A stretch of DNA of 64,000 bases. It comes from Halarcobacter ebronensis. Lineage in GTDB: Bacteria > Campylobacterota > Campylobacteria > Campylobacterales > Arcobacteraceae. Within the stretch, counting starts at the first letter, position 1. Every line of letters begins with the position of its first letter. The stretch spans positions 434,001-498,000 of the forward strand of contig NZ_CP053836.1 of assembly GCF_013201825.1 (NCBI RefSeq), read 5' to 3'. The position numbers and the translations under genes were made by a program. Positions 16,715-25,369 of this stretch are shown one piece after another. The notes beneath the pieces were generated by a model. The model was not told the DNA's origin and did no database searches. It saw only the letters and a list, made by a program, of their open reading frames with translations.

Positions 16715-16774
16715 TTTTATAAAATCCTTATATTTTTTAAGATTTTATAATATGTTTTATTAAAAATAGGGCAT

Positions 16775-16810
16775 AAAAAAAGGGAAAAGGTTATTACCTC
16801 TTCCCTTTTT
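16775..16810. terminator. Terminator downstream of atpB
   Basis: A long hairpin, AAAAAGGGAA...AGGT pairing with ACCT...TTCCCTTTTT with one internal mismatch and a short loop. A runs on one side and T runs on the other make it a likely bidirectional terminator. It follows atpB on the minus strand and sits in the upstream region of the ThiE-like gene. Confidence 0.82.
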
Positions 16811-16826
16811 GTAACCAAAGTCAATT

Positions 16827-17513
16827 TTAGTGATGTTCTTCTTCCATCATGATTGATCCTGCAATATATACATATGTAAGGATACTAAAAATAAATGCTT
16901 GAAGTACACCAAATGCTGTTAACATAAAGAAACCAGCCATTGGTAACAACCAAGGTACTAACATTAAAAGTACCAAAGTAAACATATCATCCCCTTTGAT
17001 TGAACCAAAAAGTCTGAATGATAATGAAATAATTCTTGATAAATGAGAGATTATTTCAATAGGAAACATTAATGGAGCAAGCACTGGCATAGGTCCCATA
17101 AAGTGTTTAAAGTAGTTTACAAAACCATTTTTCTTAATACCAAGATAGTTGTAGTAAACAAATACAATTAAAGCTAAACTTAGAGTAAAGTTAATATTAG
17201 CAGTTGGTGATTCAAAACCTGGAATAATACCTAACATATTACTAAAGAAAATAACTAATGCTAAAGAACCAATAAGTGGTAAATATCTTCTTGCATTCTC
17301 TTCTCCCATTGTATCAGCACCCATACTGATAACTCCACCAATAAACGCCTCTAAAAAGTTTTGCGAACCAGTTGGAACCAGTTGCATTTTTCTTGTTGCA
17401 GCTCTAGCTAATAATAAAACAGCTACAACTACTATAGCAAAGTGCGATAAGATAAGCCATTCTTGACCATGCCCACCAATAGCACCTAAGAATGTAAACA
17501 CTCTTCCTTCCAT
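16827..17513 (-). CDS. atpB: ATP synthase F0 subunit a
   Basis: A 228-residue membrane subunit that forms the proton half-channels next to the c-ring. It has about five to six hydrophobic helices. The essential arginine is in SLSFRLFGSIKGD near residue 155, and the C-terminal helix shows the usual QAFIFSILTYVYI. As in other Campylobacterota, atpB stands alone, away from the remaining F0F1 genes. A TATAAT lies 44 bp upstream and a strong terminator follows, so it is a single-gene unit. Confidence 0.96.
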   Translation of the reverse strand: MEGRVFTFLGAIGGHGQEWLILSHFAIVVVAVLLLARAATRKMQLVPTGSQNFLEAFIGGVISMGADTMGEENARRYLPLIGSLALVIFFSNMLGIIPGFESPTANINFTLSLALIVFVYYNYLGIKKNGFVNYFKHFMGPMPVLAPLMFPIEIISHLSRIISLSFRLFGSIKGDDMFTLVLLMLVPWLLPMAGFFMLTAFGVLQAFIFSILTYVYIAGSIMMEEEHH

Positions 17514-17556
17514 TTTCTTCCTTTTATGATTTCTTTTTTTGACTAAAATATCAGAT

Positions 17557-17562
17557 ATTATA
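17557..17562 (-). promoter_or_regulatory. Probable -10 element of the atpB promoter
   Basis: A minus-strand TATAAT in a very AT-rich 90-bp gap between ilvA and atpB, 44 bp upstream of the atpB start. Confidence 0.45.
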
Positions 17563-17604
17563 TATTTTATTTTCTAAAATTTTTATAAATGTCACTTATA
17601 AAAT

Positions 17605-18825
17605 TTATATTTGTTTATATCTGTAACCATTTTGTTTCAATTTTTCTCTTATATCTTTTTGGTGTTCTTCACCTTTTGTTTCAAGTGCAATAGTAACGTG
17701 AGCTTCGCCAAATTCGAGCTTTACTGAATCTCTATCATAATCTATTTGCACAATATTTGCTGAACACTCTTTAAATATTTCAGTTAAATGCATAAGTGCT
17801 CCTGGTTTATCCATAAGTGTAACAATTAGGTTCATTTTTCTATATGATTTAACTAAGCCTTTCTCAATAATTTGTGAAAGCATAGTAACATCGATATTTC
17901 CTCCACTAATTATTGCACAAATTTTTGAGTCTTCAATCTCTATTTTTTCATGCATAATTGCAGCGGTTGCAGCAGCTCCTGCTCCTTCAACCACAAGTTT
18001 ATGTTTTTCTAATAAAAAAAGAATTGCATTTGCAATTTCATTGTCAGATACTTCAACAATATGGTCAACATAATCTAAAATAATGTCTAAAAGTTTGGGA
18101 TTTACATCTCTTACAGCTATCCCATCTGCAATAGTTCTAACTGCTTTTGAATCAATAGGCATTTGTGCTTTATATGACTCTTTCATTCCTCTTGCACCAC
18201 TTGCAACAACTCCAATAACTTTAATATCAGGGTTTATAGCTTTTGCTGCAATTGCAATACCAGAGATTAATCCTCCCCCACCAATTGGTACTATAAGTTG
18301 TTTTAAATCAGGAATTTTTTCCAAAATCTCAACGGCAATTGTTCCTTGTCCTGCTATCACTTCATCATCTGCAAAAGGGTGAATAAACTCTTTATTGTGT
18401 TCTTCACAAAATTTTAATGAAGCCTCATAGGCTTCATCAAAATTTTCCCCTGTTAAAACAACATTAGCACCATATGATTTTACACCACTTACTTTTGTTA
18501 AAGGAGTTGCTTCAGGCATAAAAATAGTTGCTTCACAGTTAAAATATTGGGCACTAAAAGCAACACCTTGGGCATGATTTCCTGCACTTGCAGCAACTAC
18601 ACCATTATCTCTTCTTCTTTTGTCAAGTTTGGCAATTCTATTAAAAGCACCTCTTAATTTAAAGCTTCCTGTTAGTTGTAAATTCTCTTTTTTTAAGTAG
18701 ATTTCACTATTAAAAGTTTTGCTTAAAAATGGAGCTTTAGTAAGTGGAGTTTTTTGAACCACATTTTCTAAATTTCTTTTTGCTTCTTCTATATCACTAA
18801 ATGTAATCATTTTTTTACTTTTCAT
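17605..18825 (-). CDS. ilvA: Threonine ammonia-lyase (threonine dehydratase) with ACT domain
   Basis: A 406-residue PLP enzyme that deaminates threonine to 2-oxobutanoate, the entry to isoleucine synthesis. The PLP lysine is in GSFKLRGAFNR near residue 57, and the phosphate-binding tetraglycine is in PIGGGGLISG near 183. The C-terminal 75 residues form a single ACT-like domain (MNLIVTLMDKPGALMHL), giving the 400-residue type and not the 500-residue E. coli IlvA. AGGAAATAAATATG supports the start. It is followed by its own promoter-free gap to atpB and preceded by a very strong terminator after metE. Confidence 0.92.
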   Translation of the reverse strand: MKSKKMITFSDIEEAKRNLENVVQKTPLTKAPFLSKTFNSEIYLKKENLQLTGSFKLRGAFNRIAKLDKRRRDNGVVAASAGNHAQGVAFSAQYFNCEATIFMPEATPLTKVSGVKSYGANVVLTGENFDEAYEASLKFCEEHNKEFIHPFADDEVIAGQGTIAVEILEKIPDLKQLIVPIGGGGLISGIAIAAKAINPDIKVIGVVASGARGMKESYKAQMPIDSKAVRTIADGIAVRDVNPKLLDIILDYVDHIVEVSDNEIANAILFLLEKHKLVVEGAGAAATAAIMHEKIEIEDSKICAIISGGNIDVTMLSQIIEKGLVKSYRKMNLIVTLMDKPGALMHLTEIFKECSANIVQIDYDRDSVKLEFGEAHVTIALETKGEEHQKDIREKLKQNGYRYKQI

Positions 18826-18842
18826 ATTTATTTCCTGAAATG

Positions 18843-18892
18843 TTATCTAAAAAGAGTTTTTACTTTTATAAATAAAAACTCTTTTTAGATAA
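18843..18892. terminator. Very strong terminator between metE and ilvA
   Basis: A perfect 20-bp inverted repeat with a 10-nt loop, at 18843-18862 and 18873-18892. A second small GC hairpin (GGGGCATTGCCCC, 18893-18905) sits between it and the metE stop codon. The T runs lie inside the stem, so the structure may act by stem length more than by a classical T tail. Confidence 0.8.
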
Positions 18893-18905
18893 GGGGCATT
18901 GCCCC

Positions 18906-21185
18906 TTACTCTCTTTCCTCTCTTATTTGTTTTACTGCTTTTACCATATTAATCAAACTTGGTTTTACCTCTTCGTATTTTCTTGTTTTAAGTCCACAAT
19001 CTGGATTAATCCATAGTTGTTCTTTTGGTAATACTTCTAAAAGAAGATTTATTTGTTTAACAATCTCTTCTACACTTGGAACTCTTGGACTATGAATATC
19101 ATAAACACCAGGTCCAACTTCTTGTTTATATCCAACCTCTTTAAATATTTTAAGAAGCTCATTTCCACTTCTTGCTGTTTCTATTGAGATAACATCTGCA
19201 TCCATTGCTTCAATTGTTTTAATAATATCATTAAATTCGCTGTAGCACATGTGAGTATGGATTTGAGTCTCTTGTTTTGCAGAACTAACAGAGATTTTGA
19301 AATCTCTAACTGCCCAATCTTCATACTCTTTGATTTTGTTTGTTCTTAGAGGATAACCCTCTTTAAACGCTGCTTCATCCACTTGAATGATTTTTATACC
19401 CGCTTTTTGTAGGTCGTCAATCTCATCACTAAGTGCAACGGCGATTTGTTTAGATACTTCACTTCTTGGAAGATCATCTCTTACAAAAGACCAATTAAGA
19501 ATAGTAACAGGTCCTGTTAACATACCTTTCATAATTTTTGAAGTTTTACTTTGTGCATATGTAATCCAATCAACAGTCATTGGTTTTGGTCTACTAATAT
19601 CTCCAAATATAAAAGGGGGTTTTACACATCTGCTTCCATACGATTGAACCCAACCATTTTGAGAAAATCCATAACCTTTTAGTTGCTCTCCAAAGTATTC
19701 AACCATATCATTTCTTTCCGGCTCTCCATGAACTAAAACTTCAAGACCACACTCTTCTTGAAATGCGATGCAATCATCAATATAATCTTTCATAGCTTTT
19801 TCATAAAGTTCTTGTGAAATTTCACCTTTTTTGAAATCTCTTCTTGATTTTCTAACTTCTGGTGTTTGAGGAAAAGAACCAATTGTGGTTGTAGCTAAAT
19901 CTTTATAAGCTAAAATCTCTCTTTGAAGTTTTATTCTCTCTTCATATTTACCATTTCTTGAAAACTTATCAAAGCTATTTACTCTCTTTTGAACATCTTT
20001 GTCGTGAATAACTGTAGAATTTTTTCTATTATGGTTTGCATTTATGTTTTCTTCATAAATTTTTATCTCATTTGAATCTAAAGATTCTAAGCCTGAGAAG
20101 AATATCTTTGAAATAATAGTTATCTCTTGAAGTTTTTCATAGGCAAAACTCAACCACTCTTTTATAGATGAATCTAATTTTTGTTCATATTTTAGTGTTA
20201 AAGGTGAATGAAGAAGTGAACAAGATGAAGAGATAAGTAGATTATCTTTTTTTATATGTTTTGTTATATTTGCCAAAATCTCTAAAGTATTTTGAATATT
20301 GTTTTTCCAAATATTTCTTCCATCAACAACACCTGCTATAAGTTTTTTACCACTGTTTGCAATCTCTTCTAAAGCTTGTGTATTCTCTTCTCCATATAAA
20401 AAATCAAGTCCTATTCCCCAAATAGGAGTTTTTGTTAAAACTTTTGTAGCTTCATTTGAGTGCTCAAAATATGTTGTAACAATAATTTTTAAATTGTCAC
20501 TTATAGTTCCTAATCTATCATATACAGGTTTTATTAGACTTAATACTTTTGGTTCATTGTCTTTTACAAAGATTGGTTCATCAATTTGAACTATTACACT
20601 ATCATCTAAAGTTGAAAGCTCATTTAAGAGTTTTTCATATATAGGAAGAACTTTACTTAGAAGTTCAAAAGTGTCACCTCTGTCAACTCTTTTTGAAAGA
20701 CCTAAGAATGTTATTGGTCCAATTAGGTTTATTTTTGTTTTTATTCCTAACTCTTTTGCTTCTTTATACTCTTCTAATATTTTAGAAGAATTTAGCGAGT
20801 ATTTATCATCAAGTGAAAGTTCAGGAACTATATAATGGTAGTTTGTATTAAACCATTTTGTCATCTCCATTGCTACAGAGTTTTGATTTCCTCTAGCCAT
20901 TGCAAAATACAGCTCTTCATCTTTTAGATGTTTAAATCTTTTAGGAATAGCATTTAACATAAATGCGGTATCTAACATATTGTCATAAAGTGAAAAATCA
21001 TTTGAACTGATATATGTTATACCTGCATCTTTTTGATAATTCCAGTGTCTTTTTTTTAGTTCACTTGCAACTTTTTTTACTTCATCGAATGAGCAATCTT
21101 TTGCCCAAAAACTCTCTAATACTTTTTTTAACTCTCTTTTCTCTCCAATTCTTGGAAATCCTATTACATAACTATTTTTTGACAT
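18906..21185 (-). CDS. metE: Cobalamin-independent methionine synthase
   Basis: A 759-residue MetE that transfers a methyl group from methyltetrahydrofolate triglutamate to homocysteine, using zinc. Two similar barrels are present. The zinc ligands in the C-terminal barrel are in QIHTHMCYSEF (His and Cys near residues 640-642) and NPDCGLKTRKYEE (Cys near 727). TTTIGSFPQT near 437 marks the start of the catalytic half. Length is standard. It is preceded by about 480 bp with only a doubtful ORF, and no MetR-type regulator is visible nearby. Confidence 0.96.
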   Translation of the reverse strand: MSKNSYVIGFPRIGEKRELKKVLESFWAKDCSFDEVKKVASELKKRHWNYQKDAGITYISSNDFSLYDNMLDTAFMLNAIPKRFKHLKDEELYFAMARGNQNSVAMEMTKWFNTNYHYIVPELSLDDKYSLNSSKILEEYKEAKELGIKTKINLIGPITFLGLSKRVDRGDTFELLSKVLPIYEKLLNELSTLDDSVIVQIDEPIFVKDNEPKVLSLIKPVYDRLGTISDNLKIIVTTYFEHSNEATKVLTKTPIWGIGLDFLYGEENTQALEEIANSGKKLIAGVVDGRNIWKNNIQNTLEILANITKHIKKDNLLISSSCSLLHSPLTLKYEQKLDSSIKEWLSFAYEKLQEITIISKIFFSGLESLDSNEIKIYEENINANHNRKNSTVIHDKDVQKRVNSFDKFSRNGKYEERIKLQREILAYKDLATTTIGSFPQTPEVRKSRRDFKKGEISQELYEKAMKDYIDDCIAFQEECGLEVLVHGEPERNDMVEYFGEQLKGYGFSQNGWVQSYGSRCVKPPFIFGDISRPKPMTVDWITYAQSKTSKIMKGMLTGPVTILNWSFVRDDLPRSEVSKQIAVALSDEIDDLQKAGIKIIQVDEAAFKEGYPLRTNKIKEYEDWAVRDFKISVSSAKQETQIHTHMCYSEFNDIIKTIEAMDADVISIETARSGNELLKIFKEVGYKQEVGPGVYDIHSPRVPSVEEIVKQINLLLEVLPKEQLWINPDCGLKTRKYEEVKPSLINMVKAVKQIREERE

Positions 21186-21220
21186 TAATATATCCTTTGA
21201 ATTTTTTCTTTTTTGTATGA

Positions 21221-21586
21221 TTAAATATTTGATATATTAAGTGGTGGATGTACTCCTGTTCGTCTAAATGCGAAATAGGTAGTATAATATGGACATCTAG
21301 GAATAAACTTAAATAAAGAGACAGCTAGTTTAGTTTTTTTTCTAAAAGCACAGTCACAGTGATAAGGTTTATTAAGCTTTGTTAAAACAGATATAGAGTT
21401 TAGTAATTTGGGGGGATCATCCTCCTTCAATTCATCTATATCTTTAGATGTGCTATATCGTAAAGTCTTTTTCGCAATAGTAATTTGGTTTTCAATTTTT
21501 ATTTGTACACTATGGGCTAATATACTTGCAAATGAAAAATATTTTTTTCCAAAACCTTTTGGTGACTTCACAGCTTTTCCTTTCAT
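21221..21586 (-). CDS. Uncertain 121-residue ORF in the metE upstream region
   Basis: I do not recognise this sequence. The ORF encodes a basic protein with a lysine-rich start, a central DIDELKEDDPPK acidic stretch and cysteines in CDCAFRKK and RCPYY near the end. It lies 35 bp upstream of metE on the same strand. No ribosome binding site precedes the ATG, although AAAGGA stands 6 nt before a GTG five codons in. A TATAAT at 21603-21608 is only 17 bp upstream of the ATG, so the transcript could instead be a long metE leader. Composition is a little less AT-rich than its neighbours. Confidence 0.35.
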   Translation of the reverse strand: MKGKAVKSPKGFGKKYFSFASILAHSVQIKIENQITIAKKTLRYSTSKDIDELKEDDPPKLLNSISVLTKLNKPYHCDCAFRKKTKLAVSLFKFIPRCPYYTTYFAFRRTGVHPPLNISNI

Positions 21587-21670
21587 AAAATTTAAGTCTG
21601 CAATTATATCATGGAAAACTAAACTTAATTTAAATTTAGATAATATTCAAAAAAATAAATAAGGTTTATT

Positions 21671-22360
21671 TTGAAATTTACATTTGTATCTCTATTCCCA
21701 AATTTAATTGAACCTTACTTTTATGATTCAATATTAAAAAGAGCTATAGAGGCAGGATTTTTAACTTATGAATTTTATAACCCAAGGGATTATACAAAGA
21801 ATAAACATTTAAAAGTTGATTCTCCTATGATAGGAGGAGGTGCGGGGATGCTTATGAATTGTCAACCCCTTTTTGATTGTTTAGATGAGATAAAAAAGAA
21901 AAATCCTGAAGCTTATATCATATTTCCATTAGCAGCAGCAAAACCTTTTAGGCAAAATGATGCAAAAAGATTGGCAAAAAAAGAAAATCTTGTTTTTGTT
22001 AGTGGAAGATATGAGGGAATTGATGAGAGAGTAATAGAAAAATATGCAAATGAAATCTTTTCTATAGGAGAATTTATCCTAACAGGAGGAGAATTACCCT
22101 CTTTGGTTATGGCAGATGCAATTTCTAGAAATGTAGAAGGTGTGCTTGGTAATGTAGATTCTTTGACTATGGAGAGTTATGAAAACAATCTTTTAGAGGC
22201 ACCATCTTTTTCAAAACCTGAAAATTTTGAAAATTTAAGTGTAATTAAAGAATTCTTAAAGGGAAATCATAGTAAAATTGCCGACCTAAAAAACAATCTG
22301 GCTATTTGCAAAACAAAATATTTTAGACCGGGATTGATTACAAGAAAAAAAACAAAATAA
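21671..22360 (+). CDS. trmD: tRNA (guanine37-N1)-methyltransferase TrmD
   Basis: A 229-residue SPOUT methyltransferase that makes m1G37 in tRNAs and so prevents frameshifting. It starts at TTG 21671. Motifs are [15 protein letters not shown] at the N-terminus, GGGAGML near 57, the knot sequence [11 protein letters not shown] near 112 and [14 protein letters not shown] near 133. Length is at the short end of the family (230-250). It is followed by rplS, the common trmD-rplS pairing, and the rplS leader hairpin begins just after its stop. Confidence 0.95.
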   Translation: MKFTFVSLFPNLIEPYFYDSILKRAIEAGFLTYEFYNPRDYTKNKHLKVDSPMIGGGAGMLMNCQPLFDCLDEIKKKNPEAYIIFPLAAAKPFRQNDAKRLAKKENLVFVSGRYEGIDERVIEKYANEIFSIGEFILTGGELPSLVMADAISRNVEGVLGNVDSLTMESYENNLLEAPSFSKPENFENLSVIKEFLKGNHSKIADLKNNLAICKTKYFRPGLITRKKTK

Positions 22361-22364
22361 AAGC

Positions 22365-22401
22365 GTGATACCCCGCAACTTGCAAATGCGGGCACTTTCA
22401 C
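22365..22401 (+). ncRNA. Candidate structured leader upstream of rplS
   Basis: Between trmD and rplS, CCCGCA (22372-22377) pairs with TGCGGG (22387-22392) around a 9-nt loop. An outer GTGA (22365-22368) can pair with TCAC (22398-22401). This is one of the few GC-rich patches in the AT-rich area and sits right before the AAAGGG ribosome binding site of rplS. There is no T run, so it is not a terminator. It could be an L19-binding autoregulatory leader, which is inference. Confidence 0.5.
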
Positions 22402-22415
22402 TAAAGGGAAATACA

Positions 22416-22772
22416 ATGAAAAATAGATATATTGCGAGCTTTGAAGCAGCGCAACTTGCAGAAAAAGAGATTCCACAGTTTAGAGCTGGTGATACAGTAA
22501 GACTTGGTGTTGAAATTAAAGAGGGTGAAAAAAAGAGAGTTCAGTCTTACGAAGGTATCGTTATTGCTAGAGGTGGTAACGGAGTAGATGCTACATTTAC
22601 AGTAAGAAAAATTGGAGCTAACTCTGTTGGTGTTGAGAGAATCTTCCCACTATACTCAGAATCAATTAAAACTTTTGAAGTTGTAAGAAGAGGAAAAGTA
22701 AGAAGAGCTAAACTTCACTACCTAAGAGGTCTTACAGGAAAAGCTGCTAGAATTAAAGAGCTTAAAAAGTAA
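22416..22772 (+). CDS. rplS: 50S ribosomal protein L19
   Basis: A 118-residue ribosomal protein L19. I use ATG 22416-22418 because the N-terminus [14 protein letters not shown] matches L19 and AAAGGGAAA lies just upstream. The frame is open to 22365 but that part covers the leader hairpin. Family features are [22 protein letters not shown] and the basic end [19 protein letters not shown]. It follows trmD with 55 bp between. Confidence 0.97.
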   Translation: MKNRYIASFEAAQLAEKEIPQFRAGDTVRLGVEIKEGEKKRVQSYEGIVIARGGNGVDATFTVRKIGANSVGVERIFPLYSESIKTFEVVRRGKVRRAKLHYLRGLTGKAARIKELKK

Positions 22773-22805
22773 TCTAACTAAGGCCTTAGCCTTAGTTTTA
22801 CTTTC

Positions 22806-23342
22806 ATGTCAAAAACTTTAATTTATACTGCATTACTTCCAGAAGCACAACCACTTATCAACTTTTTAAAACTAAAAGAGGACAACTCTGTTCGAAATCT
22901 ATCATTAAATTTCAAACTTTTTAAAGATGAAGATGAAAAATATCTATTAATAGTATCTGGTATTGGTAGAGATAATTGTTTTAAATCTTTAGATTTTGTT
23001 TACAATAACTATGAGATAAAAAAAGCTATAAATATAGGAATTGCTGGTTGTTGTGATTCTTCAATTAAGATTGGAACACTATTTTGTACAAATAAACTGC
23101 TTCCAAATATAAACTTTGCTTCAATTACTACTGTTGATGAACCTTTACAAAGTGATGAAAATTTAGAAACACTTTTGGTTGATATGGAAGCAAAATATTT
23201 TTTAGAGATTTCAAAAAAATATTGTAAAAATATCTATTGTTTTAAAGTTGTATCAGATTATTTAGATATACAAATTCCTAAAAAATCTTTTGTAATTGAA
23301 CTTATAGAAAAATGCAAAAAGCAGTGGAAAGACTACCTATGA
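22806..23342 (+). CDS. Short nucleoside phosphorylase/nucleosidase-like protein
   Basis: A 178-residue protein with the fold signatures of the purine nucleoside phosphorylase/MTA-SAH nucleosidase superfamily. YTALLPEAQPLINFL at the N-terminus, INIGIAGCCDSS near 78, LVDMEAKYF near 122 (equivalent of the substrate-binding Met-Glu) and a conserved late VSDYLD (equivalent of the catalytic Asp region) are visible. It is shorter than MTAN or futalosine hydrolase (220-250 residues). Its substrate is unknown. The stop overlaps the start of the radical SAM gene (ATGA), so the two are coupled. Confidence 0.75.
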   Translation: MSKTLIYTALLPEAQPLINFLKLKEDNSVRNLSLNFKLFKDEDEKYLLIVSGIGRDNCFKSLDFVYNNYEIKKAINIGIAGCCDSSIKIGTLFCTNKLLPNINFASITTVDEPLQSDENLETLLVDMEAKYFLEISKKYCKNIYCFKVVSDYLDIQIPKKSFVIELIEKCKKQWKDYL

Positions 23343-24586
23343 GTTATGAAAAGAAGTTTGAAGAGTCTGTAGATAAAACAAACTTTCAAAAACTCTCTTT
23401 AGAAAATCAAGAGTTTATAAAAAAGCAAGCTTTTTTTTATGAGTTCTCTTTTCAAGAGCTAAAACAACTAATAGATTTTGCCATAGATTTTAAGATGTGG
23501 CATGAGGGTGATATAAGCTCTTTTTTCAAAAATGAATATTCAAATAGAAAAAATGCTTTCAATGATATTAGAAAAAAATGGGAAGAGTTAAAACAAAAAC
23601 CAAACTCATATAAAAATTTTACAAAAGATTTATACAAAGATGATATTAGAAAGTTTTCATTCACTAAATTTGAAGGAGAAAAAACAGCTCTTGGTTCTTG
23701 CCCTGTTGCAAGTGCTAATACAAGATGTTGTAATTTATTAACTTTGGATGCAGTTCAATCTTGTGGTTTTGATTGCTCTTATTGTTCTATACAGAGTTTT
23801 TACAATCAAGACAAAATTGGTTTTGATATTAATTTTAAAAAAAATTTGGAAAATCTAAAACTTGATCCCAATGAGATCTATCATATAGGAACAGGACAAA
23901 GTTCAGATTCACTTATGTGGGGGAACAAAGAGGGGATACTTGATGCTCTTTTTGCTTTTGCAAAAAATAATCCAAATGTTATTTTGGAGTTTAAAACCAA
24001 ATCAAACAATATAAAATATTTTTTAGAAAATGAAGTTCCTAAAAATATAATTTGTACTTGGTCTTTAAATACTCCAACTATAATTGAAAATGAAGAGCAT
24101 TTAGCTGCCTCTCTAACTCAGAGAATAGAATCTGCAAAAAAAGTTAGTGAAAAGGGTGTTTTAGTTGGGTTTCATTTTCATCCTATTGTTCACTATGAAA
24201 ACTATTTAAATGAGTATGAAGAGGTTTATAAAACTCTTATAAACACCTTTGATTCTAAAAAAGTAGCATTAGTTTCATTTGGAACATTAACTTTTATAAA
24301 ACCAGTTATAAATAAAATTAGAAGTAGAAATTTTAAATCAAAGATTTTACAAATGCCTTTTTCTGATGCAAATGGTAAACAATCATATCCTTTAGAGATA
24401 AAAAGAGAGATGTTTAGACATGCTTATGAGAGCTTTAAGCCTTGGCACAAAGATGTATATTTTTATCTTTGTATGGAAGATGAATCTTTATGGAAAGATG
24501 TTTTTGGTTATGAATATATCTCAAACAATCAAATGGAAGAGTTTATGAAGATGGCATACTTGAATAAGATAAAGCAAAACTCTTAA
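23339..24586 (+). CDS. Radical SAM protein of the spore photoproduct lyase-like family
   Basis: A 415-residue radical SAM enzyme resembling SplB. I place the start at ATG 23339, which overlaps the previous stop as ATGA; an upstream ATG at 23312 lies inside the previous gene. The [4Fe-4S] motif is C-GFD-C-SY-C near residue 141, and TGQSSDSL and EFKTKSNNI follow as in the SPL family. A cysteine-rich stretch (SCPVASANTRCCN) just before it is characteristic of this branch. These bacteria do not form spores, so the substrate is probably something other than the spore thymine dimer. Confidence 0.78.
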   Translation: MSYEKKFEESVDKTNFQKLSLENQEFIKKQAFFYEFSFQELKQLIDFAIDFKMWHEGDISSFFKNEYSNRKNAFNDIRKKWEELKQKPNSYKNFTKDLYKDDIRKFSFTKFEGEKTALGSCPVASANTRCCNLLTLDAVQSCGFDCSYCSIQSFYNQDKIGFDINFKKNLENLKLDPNEIYHIGTGQSSDSLMWGNKEGILDALFAFAKNNPNVILEFKTKSNNIKYFLENEVPKNIICTWSLNTPTIIENEEHLAASLTQRIESAKKVSEKGVLVGFHFHPIVHYENYLNEYEEVYKTLINTFDSKKVALVSFGTLTFIKPVINKIRSRNFKSKILQMPFSDANGKQSYPLEIKREMFRHAYESFKPWHKDVYFYLCMEDESLWKDVFGYEYISNNQMEEFMKMAYLNKIKQNS

Positions 24587-24618
24587 GAAAGAGTTTATAT
24601 GAAAATTTTTAAGAAATG

Positions 24619-24639
24619 TGGTTTTGTTTTATAAAACCA
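24619..24639. terminator. Possible terminator between convergent genes
   Basis: TGGTTTT (24619-24625) and AAAACCA (24633-24639) form a 7-bp stem after the radical SAM gene. It overlaps the last codons of the small minus-strand ORF at 24629. Confidence 0.5.
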
Positions 24640-24766
24640 TATTTATTAAAGTGGACGCTTCTTTAATAGTTAATCCAGCTTTTGAACAAGCATCTTCCAA
24701 TTTTTCATTTTTTTTTAGTAGTTTTAAAAAAACTATATATTTATATTCCATTGTTAAAATGTGCAT
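24629..24766 (-). CDS. Small 45-residue ORF with a helix-turn-helix-like end
   Basis: ATG 24764-24766 follows AAAAGGATAAAA, a good ribosome binding site, and opens a 45-residue frame. The second half (NEKLEDACSKAGLTIKEASTLINMVL) looks like a helix-turn-helix of the kind seen in small DNA-binding proteins. The frame also runs on from the decayed methyltransferase upstream, so it could be a fragment of a readthrough tail. The ribosome binding site argues for a separate small gene. Family not recognised. Confidence 0.45.
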   Translation of the reverse strand: MHILTMEYKYIVFLKLLKKNEKLEDACSKAGLTIKEASTLINMVL

Positions 24767-25365
24767 TTTTATCCTTTTATTATATTTATAAATAGAACCT
24801 TTGAATACTGAATTAGAGTATTTTAAGGTAGCTATCTTTTCATATTTAAACCCAAAGTTCATCATCTCTTTTTTAAATTTTGAAGGATTACCTTTTTTTG
24901 GGTCAACAATTATTACTTCATATTTATTATTTGCAGATTGACTAATAAAATGAGAAAGTAATTTTTCATGATTTTGCTAGTAAAGTAAATGAGTTCCACT
25001 TATTAAATCAAACTTACAAGTTTCTTCAAAATTGAGTTATTTAAAAGAAAAGATTCTACTTCAGAGTGATAATCAGTTGCTGAAATATTTTGTTGTAAAT
25101 GATTTAAAAGTAAACTACTTAGACTGATACTACAACCAACTTCAAGAATTCTTCTTGAGGTTGTGTCAGATTAATAAATAAAGTTTGCTAAAATGTGATT
25201 TGAAGGACACAAGACTCCAAACAGAGCCCAAGATGCAGAATTTATTCCTAATTCTTGAGCTTCACTATTTTTATTATAAAATTGTTGGGTCTTTAAGTGT
25301 TTTTAAATGTATATCTACATTATCAAATACTATTGTTTGATATTTATATCTTATTTTGGACAAAC
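24767..25365 (-). pseudogene. Decayed class I SAM-dependent methyltransferase
   Basis: Translating the minus strand in several frames gives a chain of methyltransferase pieces in the right order. The pieces are YQTIVFDNVDIHLKTLKDP, then QFYNKNSEAQELGINSASW with ALFGVLCPS, then RRILEVGCSISLSSLLLNHL (the SAM-binding motif I, normally EVGCGIGLSS), then YEVIIVDPKKGN and MNFGFKYEKIA. They are separated by at least three stop codons or frameshifts and a missing stretch around 25000. The reading frame is beyond repair by one sequencing error. The functional ancestor was probably a protein or small-molecule methyltransferase; the 5' end is lost toward the cold-shock gene. Confidence 0.8.
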
Positions 25366-25369
25366 AAAC

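Noticed and set aside
22365-22415. Upstream start for rplS
   Set aside because: The extra 17 residues correspond to the GC-rich leader hairpin and are not part of L19.
23339-24586. True spore photoproduct lyase
   Set aside because: Campylobacterota do not make spores, and several bacteria carry SPL-like radical SAM proteins of unknown substrate, so only family membership is claimed.
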